From assembly GCA_016165875.1 (NCBI GenBank), contig JABBOT010000002.1, positions 27,232,265-27,296,264 on the forward strand: a stretch of DNA of 64,000 bases, written 5' to 3'. Positions 1-14,714 of this stretch are shown here, one piece after another. The stretch comes from Acanthopleura granulata (Eukaryota; Mollusca; Polyplacophora; Chitonida; Chitonidae). The notes beneath the pieces are model-generated. The model was not told the DNA's origin and did not search any database. It saw nothing but the letters and a program-made list of their open reading frames with translations. The first letter of the stretch is position 1. Every line of letters begins with the position of its first letter. The translations under genes were made by a program, and so were the position numbers.

Positions 1-611
1 ATTCCAACATAATTCCTGAGTCAATGTGTTGTTACAGAAACGCATCGTTGTGTTAATTGACATGGGGCTGCTGTTTATATTAGCAAAGCCCAGTCTGCAC
101 TTGCCAGTTAAATGACTGACCTCTCTCTCTCCCCATGTACCTGGCATTACATACACCTGGCCACACAGAAAAATCAGTAACCCTTACTCAAGATGGAATA
201 ACAAAACCTTTCCTAAAGAAGCAGGCTCTTCTGTAATTGTTGTAGAACAGCAGTATGAACAGTTTGCAGCCCTTTGGCATCAGTACAATACCAGCAATTT
301 ATGAGACGCAAACAGCAAGCATTTAATTTTTGTCTTCACAAAGAAAATGATAAGTGGGTCAAAAATTGATAATGAAACCAAACAACTCAATATCTCTGAA
401 TTCATGCTTGCACATGGGGTAGCCATTCTTGTAATAAATTAATATCTGAATTCTCAATTTATGACACACGAAACCAGAGAATGAGGTTTTCTTCAAATAA
501 GATTATGAAAATCACAATACATCAATTAATTATCAAAGGCATATTGAGGTAATGGTATTACGTACTGGAAAATTTGAGATCATTTCCTGATGAAACCATT
601 TGACTAATTCA

Positions 612-762
612 TTTATTTATTTGATTGGTGTTCTACGCCATAATCAAGAAAATTTCACCCACATGATAGCAGCCAGCATTATGGTGGGAGGAACTCTGGG
701 GAAACCCATGACCATCTTCACACTGGTTAGCACACTAAGTACCAGGTCACACAAGGCCCAGA
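612..762 (-). mobile_element. tRNA-derived SINE, family 1, degraded copy
   Basis: On the plus strand this begins with TTTATTTATTTGATTGGTGTT and runs through CAGCATTATGGTGGGAGGAA, the reverse complement of the 3' half of the family seen nearly complete at 52708-52973. It then degrades, and the tRNA-like head is barely recognisable near 723-740. Confidence 0.75.
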
Positions 763-839
763 AGCCATCTGATCGTTGTCAACACAAGTACATGTAATCA
801 GTTAGTGGAAAGCACCTCATATTTTATTATGCCATAATA

Positions 840-915
840 GCATTCATTTATTTATTTAACTGTAATTCCACCTCATACTCAAGAAAATTTCATTTATTCG
901 GGTTATGGGAGGACA
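840..915 (-). mobile_element. SINE family 1, 3'-end fragment
   Basis: A TTTATTTATTTA tail is followed by a diverged CATACTCAAGAAAATTTCA and GGTTATGGGAGGA block, as in other copies of the family. Only the tail and last part of the body remain. It lies about 80 bases from the copy ending near 762 and has the same orientation. Confidence 0.6.
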
Positions 916-3900
916 AGTTGATATACATGACATATTTCTTGCTGACACTGATGATAATAACTTCAGATACTGATACATCTCCATTTGGCCACTTCAAGGG
1001 ATTTATAACACAACAGGTAAGAGAAAATACAACAGCCAAGAAATACATGAATCTCATCTATAAGCCTTTGTGCACTATACCTAAACAGATCTTATTCAGA
1101 GATATGACAGCAATAAAGAAAGAGTGAGAAAGAAAATAAATGATTATAAATTTAACCCACAAAACAAGATTCGTACTTAAAGTGTTGGTTAAAACAGCAC
1201 TATAACACATGCATAAAATGATCGTTAGACTCATTCAAAGTTTAGATTCAAACCTCAGCAACAGTCCAACTGACTTAAAAGGCTCTCTGGTAAATGTACA
1301 AAGAAAGCTGGAGTAGAAAAAATTTGCTGTTTATAGGAGTCATCTTTGCTTTTGAGACTACAATAAATGTATCTTATGCATCCCAATCTTGGTTTGATGA
1401 AACCAAAAGTATGTATGGAATATCATCAATCTGTTTGGAGATGATGAACACACTAAAAACAAGCTTGGAAAACAATCTGGCAACACTCTTCTGGCCACTA
1501 AAGAAGCTAAACATAAAACTGTGCCTTCCAAGGTCCATATTGCTTTCAAATTATGACAGAACAAACCACCAGACTATACATACAAATGCAGAAAATATGA
1601 AGAAGTAGCATTCATGAGCATACCATACTGAGGTTCATCGCAATAGCTTTAAAACCATGACTGTTTCATGCCTACCCTACGGGTGACTTCATGTAAGACA
1701 CATACTGTGGACATCTCAAACAAAAAGATACTAATTGTCACTTTAAATACCCAAAACCTTTAGGAACCTGATCACAGATTGTGAAATAAGGTGAAAGTTA
1801 CAGAAAGCTAAGAATGCAACCGATCAATACACCAACGTTGAGTTATTGGAAACCTAGCACAGGATATTCTAAACTTGGTCCTCAAAGGCAGACTGTTCAA
1901 ACAAAACAGAAGGAGATGTTGTCCTTAGCCAGTGTGTTTGTTCAGCACTAGAAAGAACCAGGGGATCAATCAAACACCATAGAAGAGTGTCACGAACAAG
2001 CTGAACTCTGCAAGCCTGATATGTGACATCACTAAGATTATCATGTGACAACATATCTCAGTAAAAATGTATACTCCTAAATCAGAGAATAGATCTGTGT
2101 GTTTACAACTTACCTTGTGCCTCCAGTCTCATCCACCATGTTTCAAGATATGCCATTCATGAGGATAGCTGTTAGACAGAGTCGAATTTGTCATACACCT
2201 GAAATCCTCCACAAAGCTGCATTCTGCAAAGGTGTCCTTCACAGACAGTGCAGAGACAAGCCAGATGATTTCTACACGCCTGCATCTTCCACAAGAGAGA
2301 ACCCAGGCCCATCAAGTGTCATCGAAGGATCTCAAGATACACTAAAACAACAACACCATCGCCCCAAACCCACAAGTACTTTACTTCTTCAGAAATACCA
2401 AAGTTATACAAAATACAATTTGAGGTTTGACATGTTAACTTTCCAGACAATTGTTTTTAGCGAAGATGCTTATGATTAAACAAACGTCAAAACTGACTCA
2501 ATCATTCTTGTAAAACATTTAGTCAATCTGTCCTTTACTAATTTTGATGTAGGCTGGAATCCAGCTCGTCATGGTTTAAAGGTGCTGCTTGAGCTTAAAA
2601 GGTACATGGCAAAGCAAAGTGGTTTACTTAAGGTTTTCTCCATTCATAAACCTGACTGCTGTCAGGTAAATGAAAATTCTCAAGCAGAATGTCACTACCA
2701 GATGACGATTATGTCATTTTGGGGGGTATTTTAACAAGTGTGCCTACAATTTTATCCCACGTAGGGATATATGGAATCTAGTAACTGATGTAATATTGAC
2801 AAACAAACTTCTGTAATACAGACAATAACAATCAAACATTATAATGCGTGTAATGTGTCTTTGCCTTTCCCCTGTAAAGCTTCTATAGAGCAAAAAGAAC
2901 ACATCTCCAATGTATAGTAACATGGATAAATCTTGTCATTTATTGGCAGGGAACTGGCATGAAGGAATGCAGAATAACATGTTGCAATTCATCACCCTGG
3001 CTCCAGCAAATAAAACTGTCGACAAACATATCAAAGTTCATGATTCCGTATCATTATTATCATCACCCACTTATGTTCTACCACGAAATGATAAATACAC
3101 ATCATCCCCAGCAGACAGGCAGACAAGTTCTAGAGAGTAGTGTACATTAGAAACCCTCACTTGGGCTTTGATCCCAAGGATGTAGAAAAAATCAGCTGAC
3201 AGTCATGTAGCATGCTTCAAACAGTTGTAGAGTTTTATTTCTGTGTGTAAACTACAATTACCTCTGAGCACTCTGATTGCAGAATAAGTTGATTAAATAT
3301 GTGCCTGTTAAGTGGTATGATCTGAATTGTGCTTTACATGACTATATAGTTCCTTAAGATAAATTCTATATTCTGTCCTGCAGTTTTCACATTCACAACA
3401 CCGGTAGTTACACTTTGCGGCCCTGTATACACGTAGGTTACATTTACTACCTCATAGCTTTACCTCGTCCCAAAGAAATACAGGAATGTAGCCTGACCAC
3501 AATCCATGACCTGCTAGATATTCCAATCTCTCCCGGTAATCTGTCACATCAAAACCTTGCTGTGGGCACTGACGCTATTAATTTCACATGAGAAATCGAT
3601 TTTGATTGTGGTTTATTTGTTTGCTGGCTAAGGCAGCTTGATGCGAGCCAGTCATGTAATCAGTCTACTGTGAAGCCAATAAACATATCCAAGCCAGTTT
3701 TGTAATGATATGAAAACAGCCCTGCCAAATATAGTGGAACATGAAGTTTCAAACTTACAGATGTTAATATCTAAAACCATTCCATTAACTGCCTTCTTAA
3801 CATCACACTTTTTCAAAGTCTGATTTATGCAAGACCAGACAATAACTGAACTCTCTTTGACATTTGTGTAAGCCGTTCATAAATAACCTTTCCCTGCAGC

Positions 3901-6900
3901 AGCATTGAGGCTGAGCTGTCAGGTTCACACACGAGTTCATTCAAAATAGCCAGCTCAAACTTTGAAGTGATGATTCCTTGTCAAGTTTTCCCCAGATGAC
4001 CTAATTAGGCAGACAGAACACGAGTACACCACCTCATGAGGACACATCATCCTCAGGTTACATCTATGACATCAGTCGACAGCTGACCTGAATCACGAAA
4101 TATTTATACATGTACATTCGTGTACATATTCCAGAGAAGAGAGAGCACATGGAGTTCAACTCCAATCAGACAGATAAATACTTCAGCCCTGGGTAACATC
4201 AGACTGTAACAGTAACATTATCTTTGCATCGTGCACATTTCCATTAGATGCATCGTACATGTATTTCCTAACTGTTTGGTACAAGCATTAATATGTGTAT
4301 ATACATGACAGCTACAAGTAGGCAGCTTATGCTCAAATCTCCACAGCCATTATTGACAGCTTAGTTTTCTCGCTATCAGTGCCAGCACATAATCTTGTTC
4401 CACGTAGAGCTAACCACGCTACAGTAATTTAATGCATCTAAAATCTTCCATTGGATAGGGATTTACACGGGATTAGTTTAGTCAATCAACATCCTACAAA
4501 GTCCTTTTACTAATTAATAAAGATGAACAACCAATTATAGCTCACTGGAAACACTAATATCATTCATAAAGTTCTGCTATCAGACGAAATTTAAATTTTG
4601 CCACTCCAGTGAAAGTTGTTGCATGTAACTATGTCGTTGTGATCCCTACCAGATACACGGAAATCCCTGAGAACCCACCAAAATCAATGACAAAGTAACT
4701 TCCCCTTGTCAGCAAAACAAAAACAGAGAAAACTCTTGATTAAAATGCTCTAGGGTGTCTGATATTGAGGATTAAATTAATCCTATGAAAGTATATCATT
4801 AATATGATCTGATGTCTGACCATCAGTTTAACAATCTAATAAGGCTACCCTGCCGAGAGCCGTGTAGACAGCTACAACAGGAAACTGCTTCATCAGGAGC
4901 ATAAAATATTCCAAGTAACACACCAAAATAATCAGTTCTGATCATTCATTCATTTCAAGTTATGCTACTTAATATTTATGAATTTCTTTTCTGATAACTG
5001 ATTCACATATCAAAATTTGGTTTATTATATATTTTCTGTTGTATACATAGTGTAACTATATTGTTTACGTGGAGCTAAGATAATGTATATGATACCGCTC
5101 ATCATCATTAATATTACTTACCTACAAGTCATGATTTGATTGATTAAGCTCGTCTCTTATCACAGTTGTTACAGGGGCACAGTTTGCTTCATGGCCTTTT
5201 CATAGGACACAGGCAACATGCGCGAGCGCTAGAAATTACTTATTATCAGCTATTATTTATTTTATCTGTTCAAAAACTTTAAACAAAAACAAACCTTAAA
5301 TTCAGAGATATTTGCTCCGTCCTTAAAATCTATACATCACAAACTACATCATAATGCCATACACTTTACTGAACAATCTGTAACAATACTGTAATCTATG
5401 TCATTTCACTGAAGCAGACTTCCACACTAATAGAACAAATCAAGAGAAAAAATGAATGTATTCTGTTGACTTTCTTCAACATGAATTGCAAAGGCGTACC
5501 AAACAGAGCACACTATGTTAGCTACATCAGTTGATGGAAATTCTACCCTAAAAGACATGCACATGAAAGCTGGCTTTTAATGATACCAAGTGAAGTGATT
5601 GATGAATGCATGTTTAGATCCTGGCTTCAGATACCATGGAATTTACTGGCATTCAACAAGGGTCTTACAAAGAAGAGAATATCACTTAAACATGAAAAGG
5701 GGGGGGGGGGGTCTTGCTAAGTTTTCATATAGGTAAATAGGTACAAAACTGGACGCATTAAATCCTTACATGCATGGTCGACAAGCATGTGAGATTGAGT
5801 CTAATTCATAGCTTTTGTGATCCACAGATAAGTTAGCCCTCTGCTTCATCTGGGGAGCCAAGTAGTCCCCCCGCCAAGTTGGATTACAGGTAAGATATAA
5901 CAGTATACAGCACTGGGCTCTCTCAGGACCTATGGAGAGACACTTGAATACAACCATGCTGGCACCCCTTTAATATTATATGTCACCTGTCAATCCTCTT
6001 AATGCTTCACTGGTTGTGCAAACTTGCCGGCAAAAATTGCTGAGTGAAAAAAGCAGCATGGAGTCTAGCATTACGAAGAGTAGTGGACTACAGAAGTATG
6101 GTCAATACACCACACCTTACATGTCTTACCTGCACTTCAATGACCACAGTTGCTTGACCCCCATTAACAGGCCAAGGCTTATTCACATTTACTGCCATTC
6201 ATCAGAGCTAGAGCTAATGAAAACAGGGTATTAGAATAGCCACAGCTAAAATGACATACACATACCATAAGATATGATGATAAAGATTTTGTATCTACTC
6301 TCTCAAAATAACTTTAACGCAAGGAAATGGAAAGTGAATTTAAAAACTTCTACCGCCACCCTGTAAGATACATTTCATAATGATAATCATTTGAAACTCA
6401 ACTGCAAGGTGCTGTTATAATATTGTAGTGCATAAATGCATTTGACCTGCACCTGGTGAACTATATATACAAATATTTATCTGTACATATTCATGTAAGG
6501 CATTATACATTGAGTCATCTGTTCCAAATTCTTTCATTAAAGTTCCATTTACACATAAATATTTAAACTACAAAAAATCTATAATACCGTGCGCCTAACT
6601 TCATACATCTACAAAGTATGAAATTGATTTATTTCATCATGGGATTCACTTCATGGGCTATCTCTATTTTTCCTCGCCTTAACTGATAATCTACCAATGT
6701 CAAAGGATAGGTAAAATTTCAATCCCTACACATCATATTATTGCTCCTGTTAAATCACGGAAAGTTTTTTCATTCATTTATTTGTTAAATTAAGGTCACA
6801 TTTAAAACATGCAATATGTTGATAAAAGCACATTCTGCCTTGATTTTCCAAATCAGAATTACAACAGAAGACTCAATAAAGTTTTAATATCATAAAAACA

Positions 6901-7325
6901 ATTGAAATCATGAACAGTTCTACATATGCACATGACTTTGATTCAATATTTGATGTATATTAAAGCCACCAATTCCTTGGGAGCAATGACCTTTATAAAT
7001 AATTCACACTAGGACACAACCTGATAAACTCAGCTGTAGAAACAAATGAATGCAAAATATCAGCTCAATACAGTATTGAGTATTTAATCATTTACCTCAG
7101 TATTTAATCACTTGCCTTAATAATCATTCTAATTGCTTTGCATTACACATAAGCAAAGCTTGGGATCAATACATTCAGTACTTTTTGAGGTCAAACCCTT
7201 AACATTTACCTTAACATTGATTCCACAACACAAGAGACATACATGTAAGTCATGAATGTTGTCATTTATGCAAATTACGTACACAGTGATGGAGATACAA
7301 AGATGGAGCATCCCCCGCATGTTAC

Positions 7326-7400
7326 TGTGAATGAATGATTATGGCTTAATGCCACTTGGGCTATAATTCACCCATACTGTGGTGAATGGGTTATTGTGCT
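7326..7400 (+). repeat. Dispersed repeat fragment
   Basis: The start, GAATGATTATGGCTTAATGCC, matches GAATGATTATGACTTAACACC at 26834. Repeats with this opening are common in mollusc DNA as I recall, but I cannot assign a family name. Confidence 0.4.
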
Positions 7401-7482
7401 CTATGGCCCTATTCACAATACATGCAATACTTTTTAAAGTGAAAGACAGCCCATGTTCAAATTTAAATTTGCAAAAAAGATT

Positions 7483-8060
7483 GGACAATATTATGTTTGT
7501 TTCAGAAAGCATTTTTTCTAACAGCTACCAGGACAGTGGAAACTGACATTTAACCGTCCTCAATGGCTCATATGAAACGCTGCCATTCTGTCTGGGATTT
7601 GACGTAATTGTTCCAAGTGCAGAACACTCTTGTAACCTGAGACTCTAGTAAGCTGCTAAGTATATATGTAAATTTATAACATGAAATGTTCATGAAACTT
7701 ATTCCCTCCAAAACACAATGGTCTGGATATAACTTTGCCGTGATGTTCATACGTATACTCGTTATAATTAAAGTTTATAACATTAAAACCGTGTCCGGTC
7801 ACTATGTTATTATATATTACACTGGGAGTCGACTGAGAAGATTTACGTCACAGATTATAAACAGCTTTTATCCTCCTAGGTCCCTGATTGGTAAATGTTT
7901 CATAAGCTTAAAAACATGGGTGCCTTCACATCCTCAGTCTGCAGCACAATACTCCACACTTCGAACGAAGACAATTCAACAACGGATTCATACACTTTCA
8001 AACGGGCCTTTACATTAAAGACAGAATTTTAAAGCTTTTTTAATGAACAGTACTTCGGAC
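7483..8060 (+). repeat. Dispersed ~550-bp repeat, copy 1
   Basis: This aligns with 43856-44420 over its length in the same orientation. Shared blocks include AACAGCTAC, GACGTAATT, TCCAAG, GTAAGCTGCTA, CTTAAAA-CATGGGTG and AATGAACAGT. I estimate about 75 to 80 percent identity by eye, with small indels. A frame of about 100 codons is open in both copies. Over roughly 40 aligned codons the differences fall on all three codon positions, which argues against protein coding. It may be an old non-autonomous transposon; I see no clear terminal repeats. Confidence 0.7.
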
Positions 8061-11007
8061 ACCACCAACAACACAGAAACATGCTGTGTGACATATGTTG
8101 TTGCCTGCACCTTGCACATAACTGTAATCTGTAAAATGTATATTTAATTATGCTTTCGCGCCAAAACAATTAAGTATACAATAGGGAAATCTTGATTTCA
8201 CTACAGTAAACTGACAGAACTTTGCAAACTTCTGTGAAAACTATGACCTCCTTGCAACATTCTGATATCTGCAAGCCACACTTAGTAGCTTTAAGCACCG
8301 GACATTCGGTCACTACCTTAAGTGAAAAATTAATCAGTCTTTTATAACTGAAAAATGAACTTAAAAAAGAAAAACCTCCACAAATAATGTATGAAAATGT
8401 ACATTATTAATCAAAACTAATCCCAGACAAAACTTAGTAAGTCTACAGGGTAATATAGAAGATAGAATTTAGAGAAGGTTACATAAATTTACAGCACATT
8501 TACTCCACTTACCTGAGACCACTAATGCACAGGCAGGTTAACTCTCCCAATTTAAATCTGACCCAGTATAAATCCAGGGTACAGGGTAATATCTCACATG
8601 TGTTCAAAGCCTCAGGCTTCAGTGTGTAATGTGCCAGCTAGGGAGGACTTGATGTGTGAAAGACTACTGAGTTGCAGTCCACCACTTCACCATATCAAAC
8701 ACAGAAGGAATGGCAAAAACAGCTGACAACCATGCGTTACCATGCAACTATAAAATTCCTGAAAAGTTTTAATACGCCATGGAACAAACACAGCAAGTGT
8801 AAGCGTCAAATGAGTCAGATAATCATTCCAGTCTGACAGGACTGTAATTAGGAGGTCATTAAGGGAATGACAGAAGATCCACCTCGTTAGCTCCACACAG
8901 GTAAGAATTAACAGCAGAATCTGTCAACACAGGTAGGACCACCACCGATACAGACAGCACCTGGACCAGCTGGCACCAATCTTACTAATGGCTCACACTA
9001 ATGATCACGCCAAATTGAAAGCATCCCAGAAAATAACTTCATTCTACTATCCATGTTAAGATAAAACCCTTACATTTTCTCCCGCTTAAATGTAAGTTCT
9101 GGCAGCACAAGGGCAAGTGTTCCCCTCAGCATGTGTACAGAGGCTCAATTTGGACACTGATTCAACTGGGAACAATCCGGGGCTACCGCACGGCTAAAAA
9201 AATAAATCCCCCACGCCAACGAACTTGAGTGACCCTTGACCAGGCAGCAACACATCGTTGTCGCTTCTCCTGTACTGCCCCGATTCCAATCGTGCGCTAG
9301 TAACAGGTGAGCGATCACGTGCTCTCTTAATCCCTGCCTTAACAATGACAACAAAGACTAAACAAGCAGACCTGTCTGCTGTACAACAGAATGCCTCAGG
9401 CCAATTTACTGCAGGCCAGCAGCTCCAACAAAGATGACTCCTCGTCAGATTGCCAGATACATTCAGGAGACAAGTTCAGAGTGAAAGATACAGGTGCAAC
9501 ACACAGTGCAGCCTTCCCTGCCAGCCTGGCCGAGTAGTACACCTTGGCATCAAATATACCCACTAGGTACTAAGCAACATCAGGGTGTGGGTCATTTCAG
9601 CTCACACTAATGTCATTTGGTAAAGCTGCTTTCCAATATAAAAGGTCATCTTGTTGAGCACAACTATTTTGCAATATAATTGGGGAAAAAAAGACTGTAC
9701 AAAGTACTGAATCCCATTTGCAAGACTTAAACTGTAAACTAGTCTAGGTGCATTATGTCTCACACCTTAAAGGCTTTTTACACTTGGCTCAATTTTCCAT
9801 GGACACTCAACCATGCTTACCGCTGGCCACAGAAAGTGCATTGTACATGTAGATAGAGAACAGTCTATTGTTAATACCTGCACATACCAGTAGACATACA
9901 GCACTGACATGTACAGTCTGACAGGCAGCTCTCTAACCCCGTTTCTTTGACCTTTTTTGCCATCTCTGACATCTCGTTACACGTATCTCCCTAAATATTC
10001 AGTATACCTCACCAAACTCCAGAAATATAAGACCTCTCCACTTCCTCTTGAGGACAACACACTCCAAAGACATATGACATGCCACAAAATGTTAATAAAT
10101 ATGTAGGAATAACATAATTGTAAGCCAAATGCTGAAATTTGAAGATAAAGATGGTCATTTATCTGGATATAACTTCACAACCTGGGAGGTGGCTAAATGC
10201 AAGATGATAAACTCCTAAGTTCAGGTTACACACCATTTTCTACAGCACACAACAAATAATTGCTATGGTATGAGACCAGAAACCTGTACATTCCATATGG
10301 TGTGAGTACCAACTATCTTCGCTCGGTCTAATCAGGATCACAGAGGACTGGTAAGGCTCACAGATTATAGACATTTGTCACTGCCAAGCACTAAACCGTG
10401 TCACAGTGATCATTACCAGCAGATAGAGAGATAGCATGACTCCATGTGTTGCAACAACTTAGATTCGTATCTCTTCACTTCATTACTCACGCACAGCAAC
10501 TGAGTAGGGTTAGACGTGTTATAATGTGAACAAATTGTGATCATGTACAATGACTTTGTCACTAGATAATTTAAAGCATCTGCAGCAGAGAGAACCTTTT
10601 CAGTCAGTATTGTAAAGAAACATGAAAGCATTGGAGTGAATAGTGTTCCCATGCAACCTAAAGGCACATATTTCATTTAATCATACCACTGCATCCTTCA
10701 AGCAAAACTTTCTGATTAAAGATCTTGCTCTCATCATATAATGTGGTTCAAGGTGGATGGGTTCATTGGGGATGAGAACTCTCCTTATAAAACAATGCAT
10801 CTAGCAATTTAAATGAAACCTCTTCAGAAAAGTCTACCTAATGGCACAACTGACTGATTACTTCTCTTACCCCCATCTGCCTGTCATCTGACATGAATGT
10901 ATATCATATACCTTTATCTTACTCTTCGTAAACAGTCACAGGCCACATCTCATTACCCTCAACTCCCAGGAGTTCAAAGTGCAGACTATTAAACTTTCTA
11001 TTCCAGT

Positions 11008-11165
11008 ATTCATTTACTTATGTGGCTGATGTTTTACACTGTGCTCAAGTATATTTCACTTAACCAACATATTACCCTGGGAGGAAACCGGTCAGAGCCC
11101 AGGGGAAAACCCTCAACCAGCAGACGGTTGCTGGCAGACGTTCCCACATAAGAGTCACCCTAACC
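11008..11165 (-). mobile_element. SINE family 1, diverged copy
   Basis: The family order is readable on the plus strand: ATTTACTTATGTGGCTGATGT, then a CTCAAGTATATTTCACTTA block, GGAGGAAACCGGTCAGAGCC, and GGTTGCTGGCAGACGTTCCC. The tRNA-like head is missing or beyond recognition. Confidence 0.75.
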
Positions 11166-11857
11166 CAATGATTGACAGGGCATTAACATAAGCACCAACA
11201 TTCAATTCACCTTTTTCATTCTGTCCAGTTAAGAATATTTTCTTTTATTTTCATCAACAGGAAGAATTTCACCTTACAATACATCTTCACAAAAATTAAG
11301 ACGTATCTGTGAAACATGACTCATACTTAAACATGATTTACCAGTGGCCTTACGTTAAACATGTACTTTTAATTACGCACGGAATTGTTAAACTTGATAT
11401 TTATTATCTACTGTTTACTGAATCTGAAACAAGTTTTCTTTCATGTTTGTAAAGTTAAATAATAAGTCTAATTCTTAGAAAGGATTCCTTATACACTAAC
11501 CATAAATTGTATAAATCAGTTTTCTTTCAGTACAACATGCACAATTGTGTCAATTTACTCTGAATCCCCAGATAAGTGCTCAGAGCTTGCCAAAAATGCT
11601 GCCACAGCCTAGATGTGAATGAACTGAAGATGGGAGAGAAGACATAAACATGTAACACACAATGAAGCCATCCATCCCTGCAATGTTGGTAGTACATTCC
11701 TTATAAATTCTAACAATTAAATGTATACCTGGAGTTATTTTTATTGTTAAACGTTGCGTAAAAAGTTTTTAAAAAATTAGAACTAAATACAATAAATAAT
11801 AATATGTACATGAACACTAAAGGAACCCTTCTTGATCTGGCTCAAGGTACAACTTAC

Positions 11858-11917
11858 CTCCAAACCAGGACCTACGTCCCCAATATTGCCTACACCAGAA
11901 GAATCCACATCTAACAT
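11858..11917 (-). CDS. Candidate short coding exon, unidentified gene
   Basis: On the minus strand an ATG follows an in-frame stop and opens 20 codons with Gly, Val and Asp prominent (MLDVDSSGVGNIGDVGPGLE). The frame runs exactly into a consensus donor, GAG|GTAAGT. A possible acceptor TTAG lies just after the ATG and would give another reading. No partner exon could be found on either side, and the peptide belongs to no family I know. It could be the first coding exon of a minus-strand gene that leaves the window below base 1, or chance. Confidence 0.2.
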
Positions 11918-14714
11918 TCAGTTTTCCTTCTTCCCTTGCTACATCTGAACATCTTCTTTGCTTCTGCATACACATTTATCTGTAAAACAGCAACACCAGG
12001 GTCGATGTATGATCAAAGCTGACTCATCCTGAACATATCATACATGCAGCAATAAAAAACAGTTATTTTTATGCGCATTTAAATATTTAATAAAGCAATT
12101 TGCCTGGGGATAATATGTTAGTAGTGTACATCTGCATACTTCATTTATGTCATCTTCAGCGGCCATCACCTGAGAGTACACCATAATGAGTAATTTGGTT
12201 TTGACATTATCTGCATTGTAACCATTCAACAATTTCAAACAGTAAGTGCATGCATCCCTCCATTTAATTAACAGAAACGAATTCAGTTATTAAATACGCT
12301 GTTATTTGTTAGGCATGTATAACCATAAAAATCAGTTCAAATTGCACTTTTAAACTCTTTATTAGCCCATACTGTAACAAACTACATTAATTCTTCCCGA
12401 ATGCATTTTCATCTTAAAAGTATAATGGGGGAAATCTGCACACCTTCCCAAGCTCATTACAAACTTCCCGATATAAGTTCACCGCTGTACAAACAGGGCA
12501 TGGATTTGAACTCCCAACCTCATCACTACCTTATCTTGAGTAAGAGCATCACCTCAGATGACAATCTGCTTTCAGATCACATCACCGAGGTGATAATCAC
12601 ATTGCAAAGGCTATCTGTGTCTTCCTTGACTACAATAACCTGCCTGGGCCATCCTTAATACTATGTTCGTTGAGTGTAACCCAACCAGCCATTCAGAAAA
12701 GGGCCCACTGAAATGCTTCTATTGCCGTTTTGATGAAAGACTTGTTTTTATTTTCCTCTCCATGTTAATTTCTTTAAAATCCCGATATTTTTCAAGAGCC
12801 AGACTAAAAAATCCAAAAATCCCTCCACCTATCAACCCTGTTTTTTTGTCATAGGGTCAGTTTTGCCCACCAAACACTTTTTTAATGATGGCCCTGCCGT
12901 TTAATGGCCCTGCCAAGTTAACCATACCACAATCTGTGTAAATCTTAATACTTACCACACCTGTTTCTCACCTGAAGCAAATTGTCATGTTACATTTTAA
13001 TGTTATTGAAATTCCAAAATGAAATACAAGTCTATCAACCATCTTTAATAACTAATTACCATTAAGGTGATAGTTGACAAGCTGACATTGCTGATAATGT
13101 GTGCCATTTCCAACAGGCCTGTGGAAAAAAATGAGCAAAAAATCACAGCATTAACACATTTAAGTTTCCGGCTAACATTGTAACTTTTTGTGCCACAGAA
13201 GCCATAGACAGTACGCACGATATGTCCCTTCATTTTATACACTGCATCATTTAATCTCTGCAATGGTAAACTCATCTTCCTCCTGTCAGTTTTTTTCGAA
13301 GTGGTAACAAGACAGTTATTCTACTATTTCAAATTCTTCAGCCCAAATGGTTAATAGTTAAGATGAGGCTGATGGGCACATCGCTTTCCAAGTGACATGT
13401 GACATCAGTTCATTCATGCTTCCATGAATGAGTCTTGTTGAACACTGAGTGCAGCACAGATGATCCCCTTTTCAAATGTTGTCCATATGAGAAAACCATG
13501 TGACATGCACATTGAATCCTTACTAAATTCATCTATCTTAAACATGTGTAAAAACACATTTTGACACAACAAATCAATTGGTGTAATGGTACAGAAGTGT
13601 GTCTTAGGATCCAACACTGATGTATGCAGGGAGTTCAATCCCAGCAAAATTCCCCTAAAACTTCAAGATAACACACACAAGAACTCTACATACGCCGAGG
13701 TGTGAGTGGCGCAATATCATAAACGACTTCTGGTACTGAACAGTATACAACTTTTGAACACTTTTTTTTCCCCTTAATAAAAAGTTCCATTTCTTAACCA
13801 ATGAAAACACAAAACAAGCCCATGATCGTTGGAAAATAATGACGTCATACAGAAGTGAAACGCCCATCAACCTGAACCTTACGAACCCCGCCCAAGCCTT
13901 CCAATGAGTTCACTTGGAAAACAACTGCAAGGATCATGGTTTCACGATGATAAGCGTTTGAGTTACTGATCAGCTGACTGGATATTAAATCCATATAATT
14001 TAAATTGACCTTTCAATGTCCAGCCTAAGTTGTTGTTGTTCACATGATAATTAAGTGACTGCGGTGAGATGGCTGGCGTTTGCTCTGTATAAAATTTGAT
14101 ATAGACTTGCATCGCCACCTAGCGTTATGCTTGAGTATTGTTGAAATCATTGTGGCCAGATGCGAAAATACGAAAATCACTGTTGTTACGAGCTCAGATA
14201 ATCTCAGGTATCCCATGCTCTGTAAACTGTTTCCCGCCATGAAGTGCTCCAAGCCGATAAGAGTTGTCTTTCTTATTCCGCTCGTCGGCAATCCAGATCC
14301 TCATCCAGTAAAACAGTTTGGATCACTACCGCGGCAGGCAACAAATAGAAAAATAGCTGTAACCTGAAAACGAGCATTACATACTTTGATCCATGTGTAT
14401 TTTTCGTAGTGTTACTACACACTGTTTGCAGTTTACGCACGGCAATATGTGTGAATGAAGGACACGCTGCATAAACTGGCTTATGTTGTAGGCATAATGA
14501 AATATCTTCGACATTAAACTGCATTTAAAAGGCTGGGTAGCCGATATGCGAGAATTTCTCGCTGTTTTTGTGTCTCCACGTTTTGTTTTTTTTTTCTTTT
14601 TTACTTCTTGTGGAGCCATGTTGACCGTTATGATGTTATAGACCTAAACGGTCGACGTACCAAACTCATGAGTGTGCACATTTGCACCGCCATCTATAAA
14701 CAAACCTTCATGAC

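Larger units (their letters stand above)
1..11857. other. Gene-poor AT-rich stretch, no exon established
   Basis: I see no coding exon that I can defend here. Open frames are short and overlap on both strands, and none carries a recognisable domain. Two minus-strand splice-donor-like sites occur (near 2113 and 8511), but the sequence upstream of each has stops in all or nearly all frames, so any exon there would be untranslated. SINE fragments and a dispersed repeat copy lie inside and are listed separately. A run of 12 G residues sits near 5700. The stretch could be intron or 5' UTR territory of a minus-strand gene that continues below base 1, but this is a guess. Confidence 0.5.

Noticed and set aside
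2099..2479. 126-codon plus-strand frame near 2 kb
   Set aside because: It opens with a GTG, has no recognisable domain, and no splice partner was found. Base composition is like its surroundings.
5700..5711. Run of 12 G residues
   Set aside because: A simple homopolymer with nothing around it to suggest a function; length may also be a sequencing error.
7686..8018. 110-codon frame shared in part with a frame at 44104-44442
   Set aside because: The two frames are homologous, but differences are not concentrated at third codon positions, so I treat the pair as a non-coding repeat.
14377..14619. Minus-strand frame starting MAPQEVKKKKK with good start context
   Set aside because: No splice donor with fitting phase and no homology could be seen. 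The Lys run comes from a T-rich stretch.
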